The notes under the pieces are model-generated. The model saw nothing but the letters and a program-made list of their open reading frames with translations. It did no database searches and was not told the DNA's origin. From Vitellaria paradoxa (lineage: Eukaryota; Streptophyta; Magnoliopsida; Ericales; Sapotaceae), in the NCBI GenBank assembly GCA_019916065.1, contig CM034238.1, forward strand, positions 29,623,246 to 29,687,245: 64,000 nt of DNA, given 5' to 3'. Every line of letters begins with the position of its first letter. The first letter of the stretch is position 1. Below are positions 11,031-21,811 of this stretch, piece by piece. Made by a program: the position numbers and the translations under genes.

Positions 11031-11744
11031 GTAGTATGACACTGTAAAGGACTCACCTTGCTTACATTCCTTTTACAATACAATAATAGGTAAATAAGTA
11101 AAAAGAGACTCAAATATTAAACATACATTTAGCTGTTCCTTTACAACTTTCATAAAAAAAAAGCTAATAGAGAGAGGGGAGAGAGATACAATTAATTTTT
11201 ACAAATTCAGGGTAATTATAATGTAAGGCAGGGCAAAAGTTTTATTTAGTGCCAATCCAATGTAATAGTTCTATAGAAACAGGAATATAAATGGCTCAAT
11301 TTGCCATGTTGACCTACAATGTGAACAAAAATAAGGAGGATTTAACTTGAAGTTCACTTTTTAAATAAAGAACTTTAATTATTTAAAATAAAGAACTCAT
11401 CAAAATGCACTTTAGTTAAAATATAACTAGAATAATATAACTTTAATTACACAAATATCCACGTTTTGATTTTCATTCATTTATGCTATCTAGAACAAAT
11501 TTTCCTTAAACTATTATTGGATATCCTATACAAAGCTCCTGCCATTTGTTGTCCAACATGCTCAGACTGCTACTAATTAATAATATGAATGAGTTGGGTG
11601 GGCTATCTAAACAAAGCTAATACAGGATCAATCATATGCTAAAGTTAGGCTGGGATGTTGAGGCACGTCCCAATCAACTTCCATTTATTACTTTATATAT
11701 ACTAATACCATGATATATAATTGTTATTTACTTTAAGTATTGAA
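11031..11744. other. AT-rich spacer before the satellite, A1
   Basis: No reading frame or RNA gene. Contains a short GA-rich run at about 11168-11190. The sequence is single-copy within the 20-kb unit and changes into the satellite at about 11745, where the phrase atcctgaattccttatattt matches the satellite phrase atccttacattttcc. Confidence 0.5.
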
Positions 11745-13067
11745 CTATGATCCTGAATTCCTTATATTTTCCAAACTTTACTTATTTTAAAAAATTAAAT
11801 TTCTCCAACATTTACTAACTTTTTCACACTTTTCAACAAAAATATCAAACACCCAACAATTCAAATTTTGTCTACTTTTATTTTTTGCCAAGAGTTGGAA
11901 CAATTTTCCCAATTCTCCCCACACTAAAATCTCCAACTTCTCAAACTTCGTCAACTTTTATCAACTTTTTCACACTTCAAAATTTCACCTTTCTTCTCTA
12001 ATTTTCTCCAACTTTAATCAATTTTGTATATTTTTCAAAGAACACATCAAACACCCAACAATTCAAATTTTATCAACTTTTTTTTTTACCAAAATTTGAC
12101 ACTCCAAACAGGCACTTAATTCACAAATAAGTCTCCCAAAAAAATGACCATTAATGAACTACAAGTCCTTACATTTTCCAAGCTTCACTTCTTTTGAAAA
12201 AAACAACATTCTCCGACTGTATCTAACTTTTTTCCAAATTGCCAATTTTATCCAACTTTTCCACACTTCAAGAAAACATCAAAAACCCATTGATCCAAAA
12301 TTTGGCACTCCAAAAATTGGTGCTCAGTATGCATTTGGAATACCAAATGTGGCCAAAATCTCAAACATTCTCCAAATATTTCCAATTTTTTTCACATACT
12401 AAATCTCCAACTTTTTCTAAGTATCTAAATTTTTTTCCAAATTTTTTTTTTCAATTTTCACCAACTCTTACCAATTTTATCACATTTCCAACTTTTACAG
12501 ACTTTTTTTCAATTTTCTCTAACATTTACCAACTTTTTCACATTTTTCAAGAAACACATCAAACGCCAGACTATTCAAGTTTTATCTACTCTTTATTTTT
12601 TAGCCAAAATTTAATACTCCAAACAGGCACTTAATTCACAAACAATACTCCCACAAAAACAACCATTAATGAACTTTGGATCCTTACATTTTCCGAACTT
12701 TACTTATTTTGAAAAAAAAGAAAAAGGGGCCTAATGTGTTTGGAATACAAAATTTGGCCAAATTCTCATACGTCCTCCAAAATTTTTCCAATTTTCTCAA
12801 CACTAAAATCTCTAACTTTTACCAACTTCTCAAAATTTCTCCAACTTTTACTAATTTTTCACATATTTCAAGGAATACATCAAACACACAACAATCCAAA
12901 TTTGATCAACTTTTTGTTTTCCAACCAAAATTTTATTGATTTTTTTTTGGCCAAAATTTGGCACTACAAACGGGTGGTTAATTCACAAACAAGTCTCACA
13001 CAAAACAACCATTAACGAACTATGGGTCCTTACAATTTCCAGATTTTACTTATTTTGAAAAAACAAC

Positions 13068-13705
13068 TGATTGTAAGGTAAAATGTACAATTTAATGTCC
13101 TAAATGAGTATTGTTAATCCACCTTATACTAATAAATGAATTGAATTGATAAATATTAGTGTACGAAGATTTTGAACTTGCTTTGCAAGAAATGGAACTA
13201 ATGAATTATGAAAAAAAGCAAAAGCAAGCACAAGGATCAAAGGTGGTCCGGACAGCTGTTTGGCAAACAGCTGTGTGCACAACAGAGCTGCTGAAGATTT
13301 GAGAAGCTGAAATTTTCTAAGTGTTTGATGCCGTCTAGAAAGCCTGACAGCAATTTCAATTTTGTAATTAGAAGGTATTTTATACTTAAACATGTTTAGC
13401 TCTAAATATAAATAGCAAGAGTTAGTGCTGAGAGAGGAGTCAATTGACATATTACATTTCATACATAGTTGAGAGAGATTGGTAGAGAGAGAAAATAGAT
13501 CTAGTTTGTTTTCTTAGAAAATTCTACTTTCCTTTTCAATTTTGTTGTGAACAATGTTTGCATTCAATACGAGTTCTTCATCAATTATGAAAGAGTAGTT
13601 TCCTTTCTTGGATTCAAATCAAGGATGATAGTTGATCTCCACCGATTTTCAAGGTAACTTGTTCTTCAAGTTTACATCTATGATCCTCATGGGACAATTG
13701 ATGAT
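13068..13705 (+). mobile_element. 638-bp insertion in the satellite, possible solo LTR (A1)
   Basis: Breaks the satellite between gaaaaaacaac and gtcttccacaaaaacaac. It begins tgattgtaag, carries a TATA-like ctaaatataaatagcaagag near 13401, followed by purine-rich gagagag tracts, and is balanced in base composition unlike the satellite. This is the look of a copia-type LTR, but the right terminus and a target duplication were not found, so the boundaries are only where satellite similarity stops. A frame at 13124-13462 exists in this copy only, because of one T fewer in a homopolymer. Confidence 0.45.
13252..13274. repeat. 23-bp near-perfect palindrome
   Basis: ACAGCTGTTTG, one central G, CAAACAGCTGT: two 11-bp arms that are exact reverse complements. 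It lies in the upstream part of the LTR-like insertion, where such inverted motifs are common in tobacco Tnt1/Tork-type LTRs. Repeated at the matching place in A2 and A3. Confidence 0.8.
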
Positions 13706-15012
13706 GTCTTCCACAAAAACAACTATTAATAAACCATGGATCCTTACATTTTCCGATCTTTACCCATTTTGAATAAACAACTTTCACCAACTCTTTTCAA
13801 AATTTTCCAACCATTTCACAAATTTTGGCGAAAACAACAAACACCCAATAATAAAAAATCTGACAATTTTTTTTCCTTTTTTGCTAAGATTTGGAACTCT
13901 AAAGAGGTGCAAAGTTTTCATTGGGAATATAAAATTTGTCCAAAATCTCAAACTATCTCCAAATTTTTCCAATTTTCGCCACACACTAAAATCTCCAACT
14001 TTTTCCTACTTCTCAAAGTTAGTCAACTTCTACCAACTTTTCACACTTTCAAATTCTACCTGTTTTCACCAATTTTCTCCAACTTCTATCAATTTTTTCA
14101 AAATTTTCAAGGAACACATCAAGCACCCAACAATCCAAATTTTTTCAAATTTTCGTCTTTCTGCCAAAATTTTGCACTCCAAATAAGCGCTTACTTCATA
14201 AACAAGTCTCCCACAAAAACAACCATTAACAAACTATGGGTCCTTACATTTTATAAATTTTACTTATTCTGAAAAAACAACCTTCTCCAAAGTTATCTAA
14301 CTTTTTCAAAATTTTTCCAACTTCATCTAACTTTTTCACATTTTTCAAGAAAAACATCAAACACCCAACAATCCAAAATTTGCCAACTTTTCGTTTTTGC
14401 CAAACGTTAAAACTCCAAAGAGATGCCTAGTGTGTGTTAGGATTATCAAATTACGCCAAAATCTCCAAGTATCTCCAATTTTTTGTAATTTTCCTCCACA
14501 CTAAAATCTCTTGTGCATGTTAGGATAACCAAAGTAGTCCAAAATCTCCAAATTTATTTCAAATTTTTCCACACGCTAAAATCTCACAAACTATACCCAA
14601 ATTTTTTCAAAATTTCTCCAACTTTTTCCATTTTCTCCAACTCTTACCAACTTTTTCACTATCAACTTTTACATGCTTTCTACAATTTTTACCAACCTTT
14701 TCACACTTTTCACGGAACACTCAAAACACCCAACAATTCAAATTCCGTCAAAATTTGGCACACCAAACAGTACCTTAATTCACAAATAAGTCTTCCACAA
14801 AAACAATCATTAATGAAATAAGAATCCTTACATTTTGCAATCTTTGCCTATTTTGAATAAACAACTTTCTTCAAGTTTTTTTAAAACTTAAACAAAATTT
14901 TCACACTATTCGACGAAAATATCAAACACCTAACAATTCAGTATTTGCCGAATTTTTATTTTTGCCAACATTTGGAACTCTAAACAGGTGCTTAGTTTGT
15001 GTTCGGAATAAC

Positions 15013-15623
15013 CAAGAAAACCCTAGCCTAGCATTACTAAAACATGAACAAAGCATTTCGAAAAGAAAAACATCTTCATCATGCAACAGAATATGAAAAC
15101 GAAATAGATTAAAAAGGTTTAAGACAATTTCGAAAGCAAATTAATCCAAACTAAGTCTACGAAATACTACGAAGTGAACATAGAAGATAAAGCACGAAGA
15201 ACATGAAATTCTGATTAAAACAAATTAACAAATAGAACTTACACGTAAATCTTATTGCGAAGACGAAATTAAGCTTGAACAATCCAATCCAAAGCGAAAT
15301 CGAAATCGTAACCCTAATCTAAACTAAACTAAGAAAAAGAGAAAAAGTGCATACGGTTTCGACCCCTCCTACATCAGATTTTTAACCTTTTATATCAACG
15401 TATATTACGAGGGCATAAAGGTAAAAATATAGCTCAAACTTATTCTAAACTTGTGCTGGAAGAGTCCTCATGGGTGCCCATGGCTGAGGTGGGGCGCCCA
15501 TGGTACAAGTGTTTGATGAAGTCCTCAAAGAGATAGCCAAAAACAGCAGTTAGAAATCTCTCTCTGTGGGCGCCCACCTGATGAAGAGTGGGGCGCCCAA
15601 GGGTCCTCAGGGGCGCCCATGGG
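15013..15623. repeat. 611-bp junction filler f, copy 1
   Basis: Sits between the satellite of A1 and block x, and is repeated unchanged in length at 35050-35660. It is absent from the left flank and from the right flank, so it is foreign to both. Read on the minus strand it resembles part of an LTR: GGGCGCCC motifs, a TATA-like gttgatataaaagg near 15390-15403, then pyrimidine-rich leader-like sequence with tagattagggttacg. No TG/CA ends were seen at either edge, so it is a fragment, not a clean insertion. Confidence 0.85.
15492..15618. repeat. Four GGGCGCCC palindromes
   Basis: GGGCGCCC occurs at 15492-15499, 15568-15575, 15591-15598 and 15611-15618, with a variant GGGTGCCC at 15472-15479. 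The second sits inside the 12-bp palindrome GTGGGCGCCCAC. These are by far the most GC-rich positions of the 20-kb unit. They may be upstream regulatory repeats of the LTR from which the filler derives. Confidence 0.85.
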
Positions 15624-15682
15624 TTAATTTTGTCAAAAAGAATATCTTCTCATTCTTATCATCAATCGACTGTGAACTAATT
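15624..15682 (+). repeat. 59-bp block x, between filler and B1
   Basis: Identical to 8716-8774. Here it follows the GC-rich end of the filler (gcccatggg) abruptly and passes smoothly into segment B (ttcatcccta). Confidence 0.95.
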
Positions 15683-17184
15683 TTCATCCCTATTAATAAA
15701 AAATACCTAATAACTACGTATTCCTGCTTAATCCATACCCTTGTAAAAATTTTCAATTGTGTAAAGTTGATGATCAAATTTTCTATTGATGCGGCATTTG
15801 ACTTTGAGAGGGGAGACAATTAGGGGGTTTAGAGCTCATTCATAACAGGTCTTATCTTATTCTATTTCTTGTCATTTTGGTCGTTTCTTTATGAGCATAT
15901 CGATAGATCTATATATATATATATTAAATTAAAAAAATACTTGCTTCATAACCATCAACAAGAATTTATTTAATTAGGCAACAAGTTTAAGATGTCAATG
16001 TTGATACCTGAATAATGGAATGCTCTAGCAAGTTCATTGTACAAGTTGCTCTTACTGTTAGTTTTGAAATCTAAGGCCCAAAAACGTTGGAGAGAGGATT
16101 CCTTGGCAAACAAAACACTGCAAAATCAACCTGTGCTATGATATATAATTATATCCATTCCTAAATATTATTATGTGTAATATATATGCACAATTTATTT
16201 GTAATAGAAATGCCAAAATTTTGGGCTAACGTCCAATAATATAAAAATATAATGACAAAATCTAATAAAATTAAAGTAATTTCTTAAAATTTGAGACCCA
16301 TGCCCTTGCCTTCACAATTTACTTATTCTTAGTCATTCACATAGGCAACAATTAAAATTACCTAAGCTTAAGTATATATTATATCAGTTTATGCTTAATT
16401 AAGAAATTTTGAATTTTTATTTTATCTATATATTTCCTAATTCTACTTGGTAAGATTGTAGATTTATCAATTATATCATACATTGTTCATTTATTTGTGT
16501 AAAGCGACGACTTAAAAATTTTTCATCTTTAATCAATTTAAATTCTTAACTTTTTATTTCCCTAATTTCCCATTTCACTTAGCATCACAAGATAAATTCA
16601 TAATATTTATATAACATAAATAACATCTCCTCCCTTACCTTATTCAATGTGTTATGTGGCCAAGGCACGTACAAAGTGCACGTGCTTATTCTTATAAATT
16701 GAGATAGAATTTTATAAATAATTCAATAAATTTAAACGGAATGTTATTCCTACATTTAAAATAAAAATGTCCTCAAAAGGATAACAATAAATTTTTGTTC
16801 AAAAAAATAATAAATTTGAAAAATGAACAAATAATAGTCAGCTTACGAATTTATTATTTCCTAAGTAATGGTAAACAAATAACAGGTAGCTTACGAATCT
16901 ATTATTTCCTAAGTAATGGTAATGCAAAATCTAAAATTATGTAGGACTTGTAGCAAGTACCCAAATAAATTAAAATAAAGAAAGGACAATTAATGGGCAA
17001 TGCTATTCTAGTAGAAAATATTCTATCAAGCACGTGTAGAGATCACAATATCTTTCCTACAAATGATTAGTAATGCCTTCTTTTCCTACAAGTGCAAAGA
17101 GAACATAACTATATGAAGTTTAACGTGTAAAAATATTAAATGCACACGAAATAGAAGTTTAATGTGTAATTACATTTTCTAGAA
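15683..17184. other. AT-rich start of B1, non-coding
   Basis: No reading frame or element recognised. It includes an AT dinucleotide run near 15910-15924, whose length differs by 2 bp from the copy-2 equivalent, and a 48-bp tandem duplication at 16827-16922 listed separately. Confidence 0.5.
16827..16922. repeat. 48-bp tandem duplication
   Basis: Two adjacent copies of a 48-bp unit starting acaaata and ending cctaagtaatggtaa, at 16827-16874 and 16875-16922, with a few substitutions. The copy-2 equivalent is at about 36863-36958. Confidence 0.9.
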
Positions 17185-17459
17185 TTTCAAGAGTAGCCTT
17201 CGGGTTAATCTCCGGGGAGGAAAGCAATTGGGTGAGAAGTCTGTACAAGATTTGGTGGTTCTTCATTCACTGAAAGTCCCTGAAGAATCACTAAAACCTA
17301 AGGAAGGGAAATCAAGAACATTATTCAACAAAAATTGAGCCCTCATTATGTAGTTACTTTCAGAAGGAATGGATTGACTCATCGTGAAAAATTAGAAAAG
17401 GCTCAACCTTATATGCACAACAAGTGTTATTGCCAAGTTTCTTCGTATCATTTTTAAAC
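17185..17459 (+). pseudogene. Coding-like relic, unrecognised
   Basis: After an acceptor-like ttttctag, one frame stays open for about 50 codons to a TGA at about 17338. Its residues have coding-like composition, including G-G-K-Q-L-G-E-K-S-V-Q-D-L-V-V-L and K-V-P-E-E-S-L-K-P-K-E-G-K. A second open stretch follows to a TAA at about 17456, with T-H-R-E-K-L-E-K-A-Q-P-Y-M-H-N-K-C. Codon positions look coding, but I recognise no family and see no start. It may be an exon of a captured host gene or part of a transposon frame. The copy-2 equivalent (about 37221-37495) carries a substitution that changes Thr-His to Ile-His in the second stretch. Confidence 0.3.
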
Positions 17460-20400
17460 TTCGGCTTAGGTAAAAATTTATCACTCCACTATCTTGAGAT
17501 CAACAGCATAATTAAGAATGGTAGTAAAATCAAAGAAAAATATCAGCTTAGATACCACAATAATAAGTAATAAATAAATAAATAAATAACTGTAGGAGCT
17601 TAATTGTGTAGATACTAGGTTGAAGGGCTAAATCATATATATATGAGGTTTTCAAGCAAAAAAGGCTTTTGCTCCTAAAAATAACAGCTAGTAACTATAA
17701 ATGTAGAACATTTAATTGTAGACTTTACCCACTAAAAAAAATAGCCAATAACTCCAAAAACTCTTTTGTAGAAAAATTTAATAAAATACAATTTTGTTGT
17801 GCAAATAAATAAGTTCAAAACACTTTCAATCTACTACCTCAAAAAATTGCTTTCAATCACCCAAAACTAAAGTAACCTATAAATAAGAACTCAAATGAAC
17901 AAATGTTTAAAGGTATAAGATAGGCGATGCAATTGATTAACTCAAATTAAAAGATAAAAATCAATTAATAAAATCAAAATAATAAAAATGAAACCCACTT
18001 TAAAATTCTGCAAAGAAAAACCAAAAAAAAAAAAAAAAAAACAAAAAAAAGAAAAAAGAAAAGATGAGTGTAAGATGGGTATAAATTAAATGGTATAAAA
18101 ATGAATGTATGAAGCATGAAATCCAGCAATCCCTCCCACGTCACACAATTTACGATGCTTGGACAGTAACAATGAACAAGTCAAATAAAACTAGTTGTAT
18201 CAGTCATTTATACGGGCTTCCAACTTTGAATTCAAAACCACTAATTAGGTGGCGTGAATAAAGATATACATATCTTTACAGGAGATCACAAATTCCACAG
18301 ATTTTCTTTATATTTGTTTTTTGTAATATTTCAGTATGACAACAAATTTTACTAAGTGCTCAAATTAATTAAGTTTTTTCTAATTTTTTATTTTCTTTTC
18401 TTTTCTTTTTCTTTAGTGAGGGGAGACAAGAGAGTTAAATAAAGAGATTATTAAGAGGAAGCACAAAAGGCCATGCTAATGATATTATTACCTGCAATTT
18501 CCCTCTATTTATAGATTACAGTTAATCGATTAAACAAATTGTGGAGTAAAATATACTTACTTACCTCATTTTTTGCACCCTCTTCATTTTTATAACCTAC
18601 TCTGAGGAAGGTATCATGAATTGTTGTTAGGTACATCCTTGCACGAGCATTTTGTTGACACTCCAATTTTGCCACCTCATTTAATAATTACAATATTTAA
18701 TACTTTTAATTGAATGCTGCTCTACTGATTAATTTTCCTTAATTATAGGATATGTCAAGTACCAGAATTCAACAAAAAGCAAACAATTAGCAAAATACCG
18801 GTTATACCCCTAGAGTTAGGGAGAAACCAAGCTAATGACCTTAATCAAGGCAGAAGGTCACCAGACTGCACAGGCATGTCCAAGACACCAAATTGAAGAT
18901 CCTAACATCAATAGAAGAGGTAAAATCTAGAATCAAGGGTCAATTTAGTCTAGAAATCAAGAACGGCCTCTACCGACGCACTTAAAGGCCAGTATCAACC
19001 AGAATGCCAGATCAAGCCAAAAGTAGGCAAGAAGATACTCAATATCCCAAGACATTCCAAAAAACATAGAACATAGCTCAGAATAGCTAAAATGCCAGTC
19101 CAGAGGTTATCTGAGCTTCGCCAACTCAGAAGAGCTCCTACTGACGAGAAAAAAAACTAATGGCACTCTAGACACAATTTAAGCATCCAACCAAAGTTAG
19201 AATTTTCCTCAAATTGCACAAAAATGTTGAAGGATCATTCCTTGAGTTAATGGCATAGCTAAGGCTAGTTAAGTCAAACCTTAAAAGGTCCCTTTGTAAT
19301 TTCCTTTGCAAAATTTGTCAAATTTTTATAAATTCATAAAGGTGCCCCAAAGTCTTGCGGATGGCATTTTTGAACTCCTTATACCCAAACAGGTAGGGTA
19401 GTCATCCTGGTGGTGCCTCTAGGGGTTTGGCAAAAGATTTGGCTGATCCCTTCTCCGTTTCTACCCATTTCGGAGTAACAATTTTCAAATAGATATAACT
19501 TAGTCCTAGAGAATCCAAATTGAATCAAATTTTGGCCTAATTGGTTTAATTCTCTCCAAAAAGTGCCTCGGAGGTTTCGAAAGCTCCTGAAAATTGGACC
19601 AAAGGTATTAGAATGGCTCGAACTTGTCCTATTTTGGCCTGGCCACGAAACACGTTGCCAAATAGCCATTTGGCAAACTTTTTTTTTTTGCTTATTTTGA
19701 CTTGCAAGAAGCTTCACCCAACTTGTTATGCAATCATAGTTGCTCATGGTGCTGTGCAGACATGTTCTTCCATCCTATTAAGTAGAAAGGGCTGCTAGAT
19801 GGCCTTGATAAAGATTGTTGCCCATTTCATCGGGTAAACTTGTTCGCCCAACAAAATGGGAAATGTTCGTCGCTTTTTTGAATAGACAAAATGTTTTGTT
19901 TGGCCAAAAGGCCTATATAAGAAGGCCTCCCCTTCTTTATTTCATTCATCCCACACTTGGCGCTTAGAACTCTCAAGTCCAAAGTTTCTCTCTCGAGAAA
20001 ATTTTTATTTGATTGTTCAATTCAATTTATTTGTATGATTAAGATAACACAAGTTTGGACTGGACCTGACACATGATATTAACTGGATTTACCTAAGACA
20101 AATTTTACAAAATTTCAAACATTATGCATATGACATGCCTTCCTTGAGTTATGGGCTAAGCACTAACTATTTCTCTCTAGTCTGGAGCGAAGCTCCTTTC
20201 CACAGTTATGCGCTTGGCGTTAACTATTTTTCTAAATAGAGCTACGTAGACCTGATCCCTTCACAGCGTACAGAGGCAGCTTAAGCAGAAGGCTTGAGTC
20301 TAGTCATTATAGTATGGGGTGCTACCTTAAAACTAGGATCCTTTCCCTGGTTAAATGTAAGGCATTAATGCTCTCTTCTCTAGAGTAAGGCCCCTTTTTC

Positions 20401-20504
20401 TAGTTATACGCTAGATGCTAACTTTCGTTCTTGTTTGGAGTGAGGCTTCTTCCTTTAGTTAACTATTTCCTAGTTATGCGCTAAGTGCTAACTATCCTTT
20501 CCTA
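17426..20504 (+). repeat. Nested tandem duplication, unit D1 (B1)
   Basis: Aligns with 20505-24468 over its whole length, except that D1 lacks about 0.85 kb (23263-24105 in D2). The units differ at many positions, so this duplication is clearly older than the 20-kb amplification. The joint at 20505 reads cctagttattgcc: it fuses cctagttat(gcgc), the minisatellite, to (agt)gttattgcc, the left start, with GTTAT shared by both parents. Confidence 0.9.
18753..20135 (+). mobile_element. LTR-like sequence in D1, probably Ty3/gypsy
   Basis: Begins TGTCAAGTAC and ends ATATGACA, so the five terminal bases (TGTCA/TGACA) are inverted as in LTRs. A TATA-like tatataag at 19914-19921 is followed by a pyrimidine-rich leader-like stretch (ctccccttctttatt) that would fit a transcription start. 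About 1.38 kb. No primer-binding site or target duplication was seen. Assignment to gypsy, perhaps Tat-like, rests on the downstream CATG tract and the 56-bp repeats with gagctacgtagacc, and is inference. Confidence 0.5.
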
Positions 20505-21555
20505 GTTATTGCCAGGTTTCTCCCTATCATTTTTAAACTTCGGCTTAGGTAAAAATTTATCACTCCGCTATCTTAAGATCAACAGCATAATTAAGAATGA
20601 TAGTAAAATCAAAGAAAAATATCAGCTTAGATACCACAATAATAAGTAATAAAAATAAATAAATAACTGTGGGATTTGATTGTGTAGATACTAGGTTGAA
20701 GGGTTAAATCATATATATCTGAGGTTTCTAAGCAAAAAATAGCCTCTGCTCCTAAAAATAACAGCTAGTAACTATAAATGTAGAACATTTAATTGTAGAC
20801 TTTACCCACTAAAAAAAGTAGCTAGTAACTCCAAAAACTTTTTTGTAGAAAAATTTGATAAAATACAATTTTGTTGTGCAAATAAATAAGTTCAAAACAC
20901 TTTCAATCTACTACCTCAAAAAATTGCTTTCCATTACCCAAACCTAAAGTAACCTATAAATAAGAACTCAAATGAACAAATGTTTAAAGGTACAAGATAG
21001 GTGATGCAATTGATTAACTCAAATTAAAAAATAAAAATCAATTAATAAAATCACAATAGTAAAAATGAAACACACCTCAGAATTCTGCAAAGAAGAACCT
21101 AAAAAGAAAAAAAAAAGGAAAAAGATGAGTGTAAGATGGGTATAAATTAAATGGTATAAAAATGAATATATGAAGCATGGAATCCAATAATCCCTCCCAC
21201 GTCACAAAATTTGCAATGCTTCGAGAGTAATAATGAACAAGTCAAATAAAACTAGTTGTATTAGTCATTTATATGGGCTTCCAACTTTGAATTCAAAACT
21301 ACTAATTAGGTGGCGTGTATAATGATATATGTATCTTTACTAGAGATCACAAATTCCACAGATTTTCTTTATATTTGTTTTTGGCAATATTTCAGTATGA
21401 CACCAAATTTTACTAAGTGCTCAAATTAATTAAGTTTTTATGATTTTTTCTTTTCTTTTATTTTCTTTTTTTGGGGGGGGGGAGACAAGAGAGATAAATA
21501 AAGAGATTATTAAGAGGAAGCACAAAAGGCCATGCTAATGATATTATTACCTGCA

Positions 21556-21725
21556 ATTCCCCTCAATTTATAGATTACTGTTAATCGATTAAACAAATTG
21601 TGGAGTAAAATATATTTGCTTACCTCATTTTCTGCACTCTTTTCATTTTTATAACCTGTTCTGAGGAAGATATCACGAACTGCTGTCAAGTCCATCATTG
21701 CACAAGCATTTTGTTGACATTCCAA
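21556..21725 (-). pseudogene. Exon-like segment, unrecognised
   Basis: On the minus strand a frame with residues N-A-C-A-M-M-D-L-T-A-V-R-D-I-F-L-R-T-G-Y-K-N ends at a consensus donor (GAG then GTAAGC, donor at 21619-21624). An acceptor-like ttgcag lies 73 bases further on at about 21552. The equivalent in D1 (about 18500-18670) has stops. I recognise no family. It may be a host gene fragment caught beside the LTR-like sequence before the duplications. The copy-2 equivalent is at 41589-41758. Confidence 0.25.
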
Positions 21726-21811
21726 TTTTGCCCCCTCATTTAATAATTACAATATTTAATACTTTTAATTGAATGGTGCTCTACCGATTAACTTTCCTTA
21801 ATTATAGGATA

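Larger units (their letters stand above)
11745..15012. repeat. Degenerate 0.5-kb satellite block, A1
   Basis: Diverged monomers of the satellite that fills the right flank. The landmark (a)accattaa(t/c)(g/a)aac falls near 12146, 12662, 13007, 13716, 14223 and 14810. Each monomer holds acatcaaacacccaacaatc and caaaatttggcactccaaac. The long plus-strand frames here (for example 12239-12634 and 13736-14272) result from the near absence of G on this strand, which removes TAG and TGA stops. They are not genes. The block is interrupted at 13068-13705. Confidence 0.9.

Noticed and set aside
13124..13462. 112-codon minus-strand frame in A1
   Set aside because: Exists only in copy 1 because of one missing T; copies 2 and 3 break it. 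It lies in an LTR-like insertion.
12239..15000. Plus-strand reading frames in the satellite (for example 12239-12634, 13736-14272, 14513-14821), and the like in A2, A3 and the right flank
   Set aside because: They shift or vanish between near-identical copies through homopolymer indels, overlap one another in different frames, and are explained by the lack of G on this strand.
16660..16690. G-box-like cacgtg near 16680 as a promoter element
   Set aside because: No gene downstream to regulate; a single hexamer is expected by chance.
19379..19747. 122-codon antisense frame and its copies near 22385, 39415 and 42418
   Set aside because: Inside the LTR-like blocks. D1 and D2 versions differ in length and residues without sign of coding constraint.
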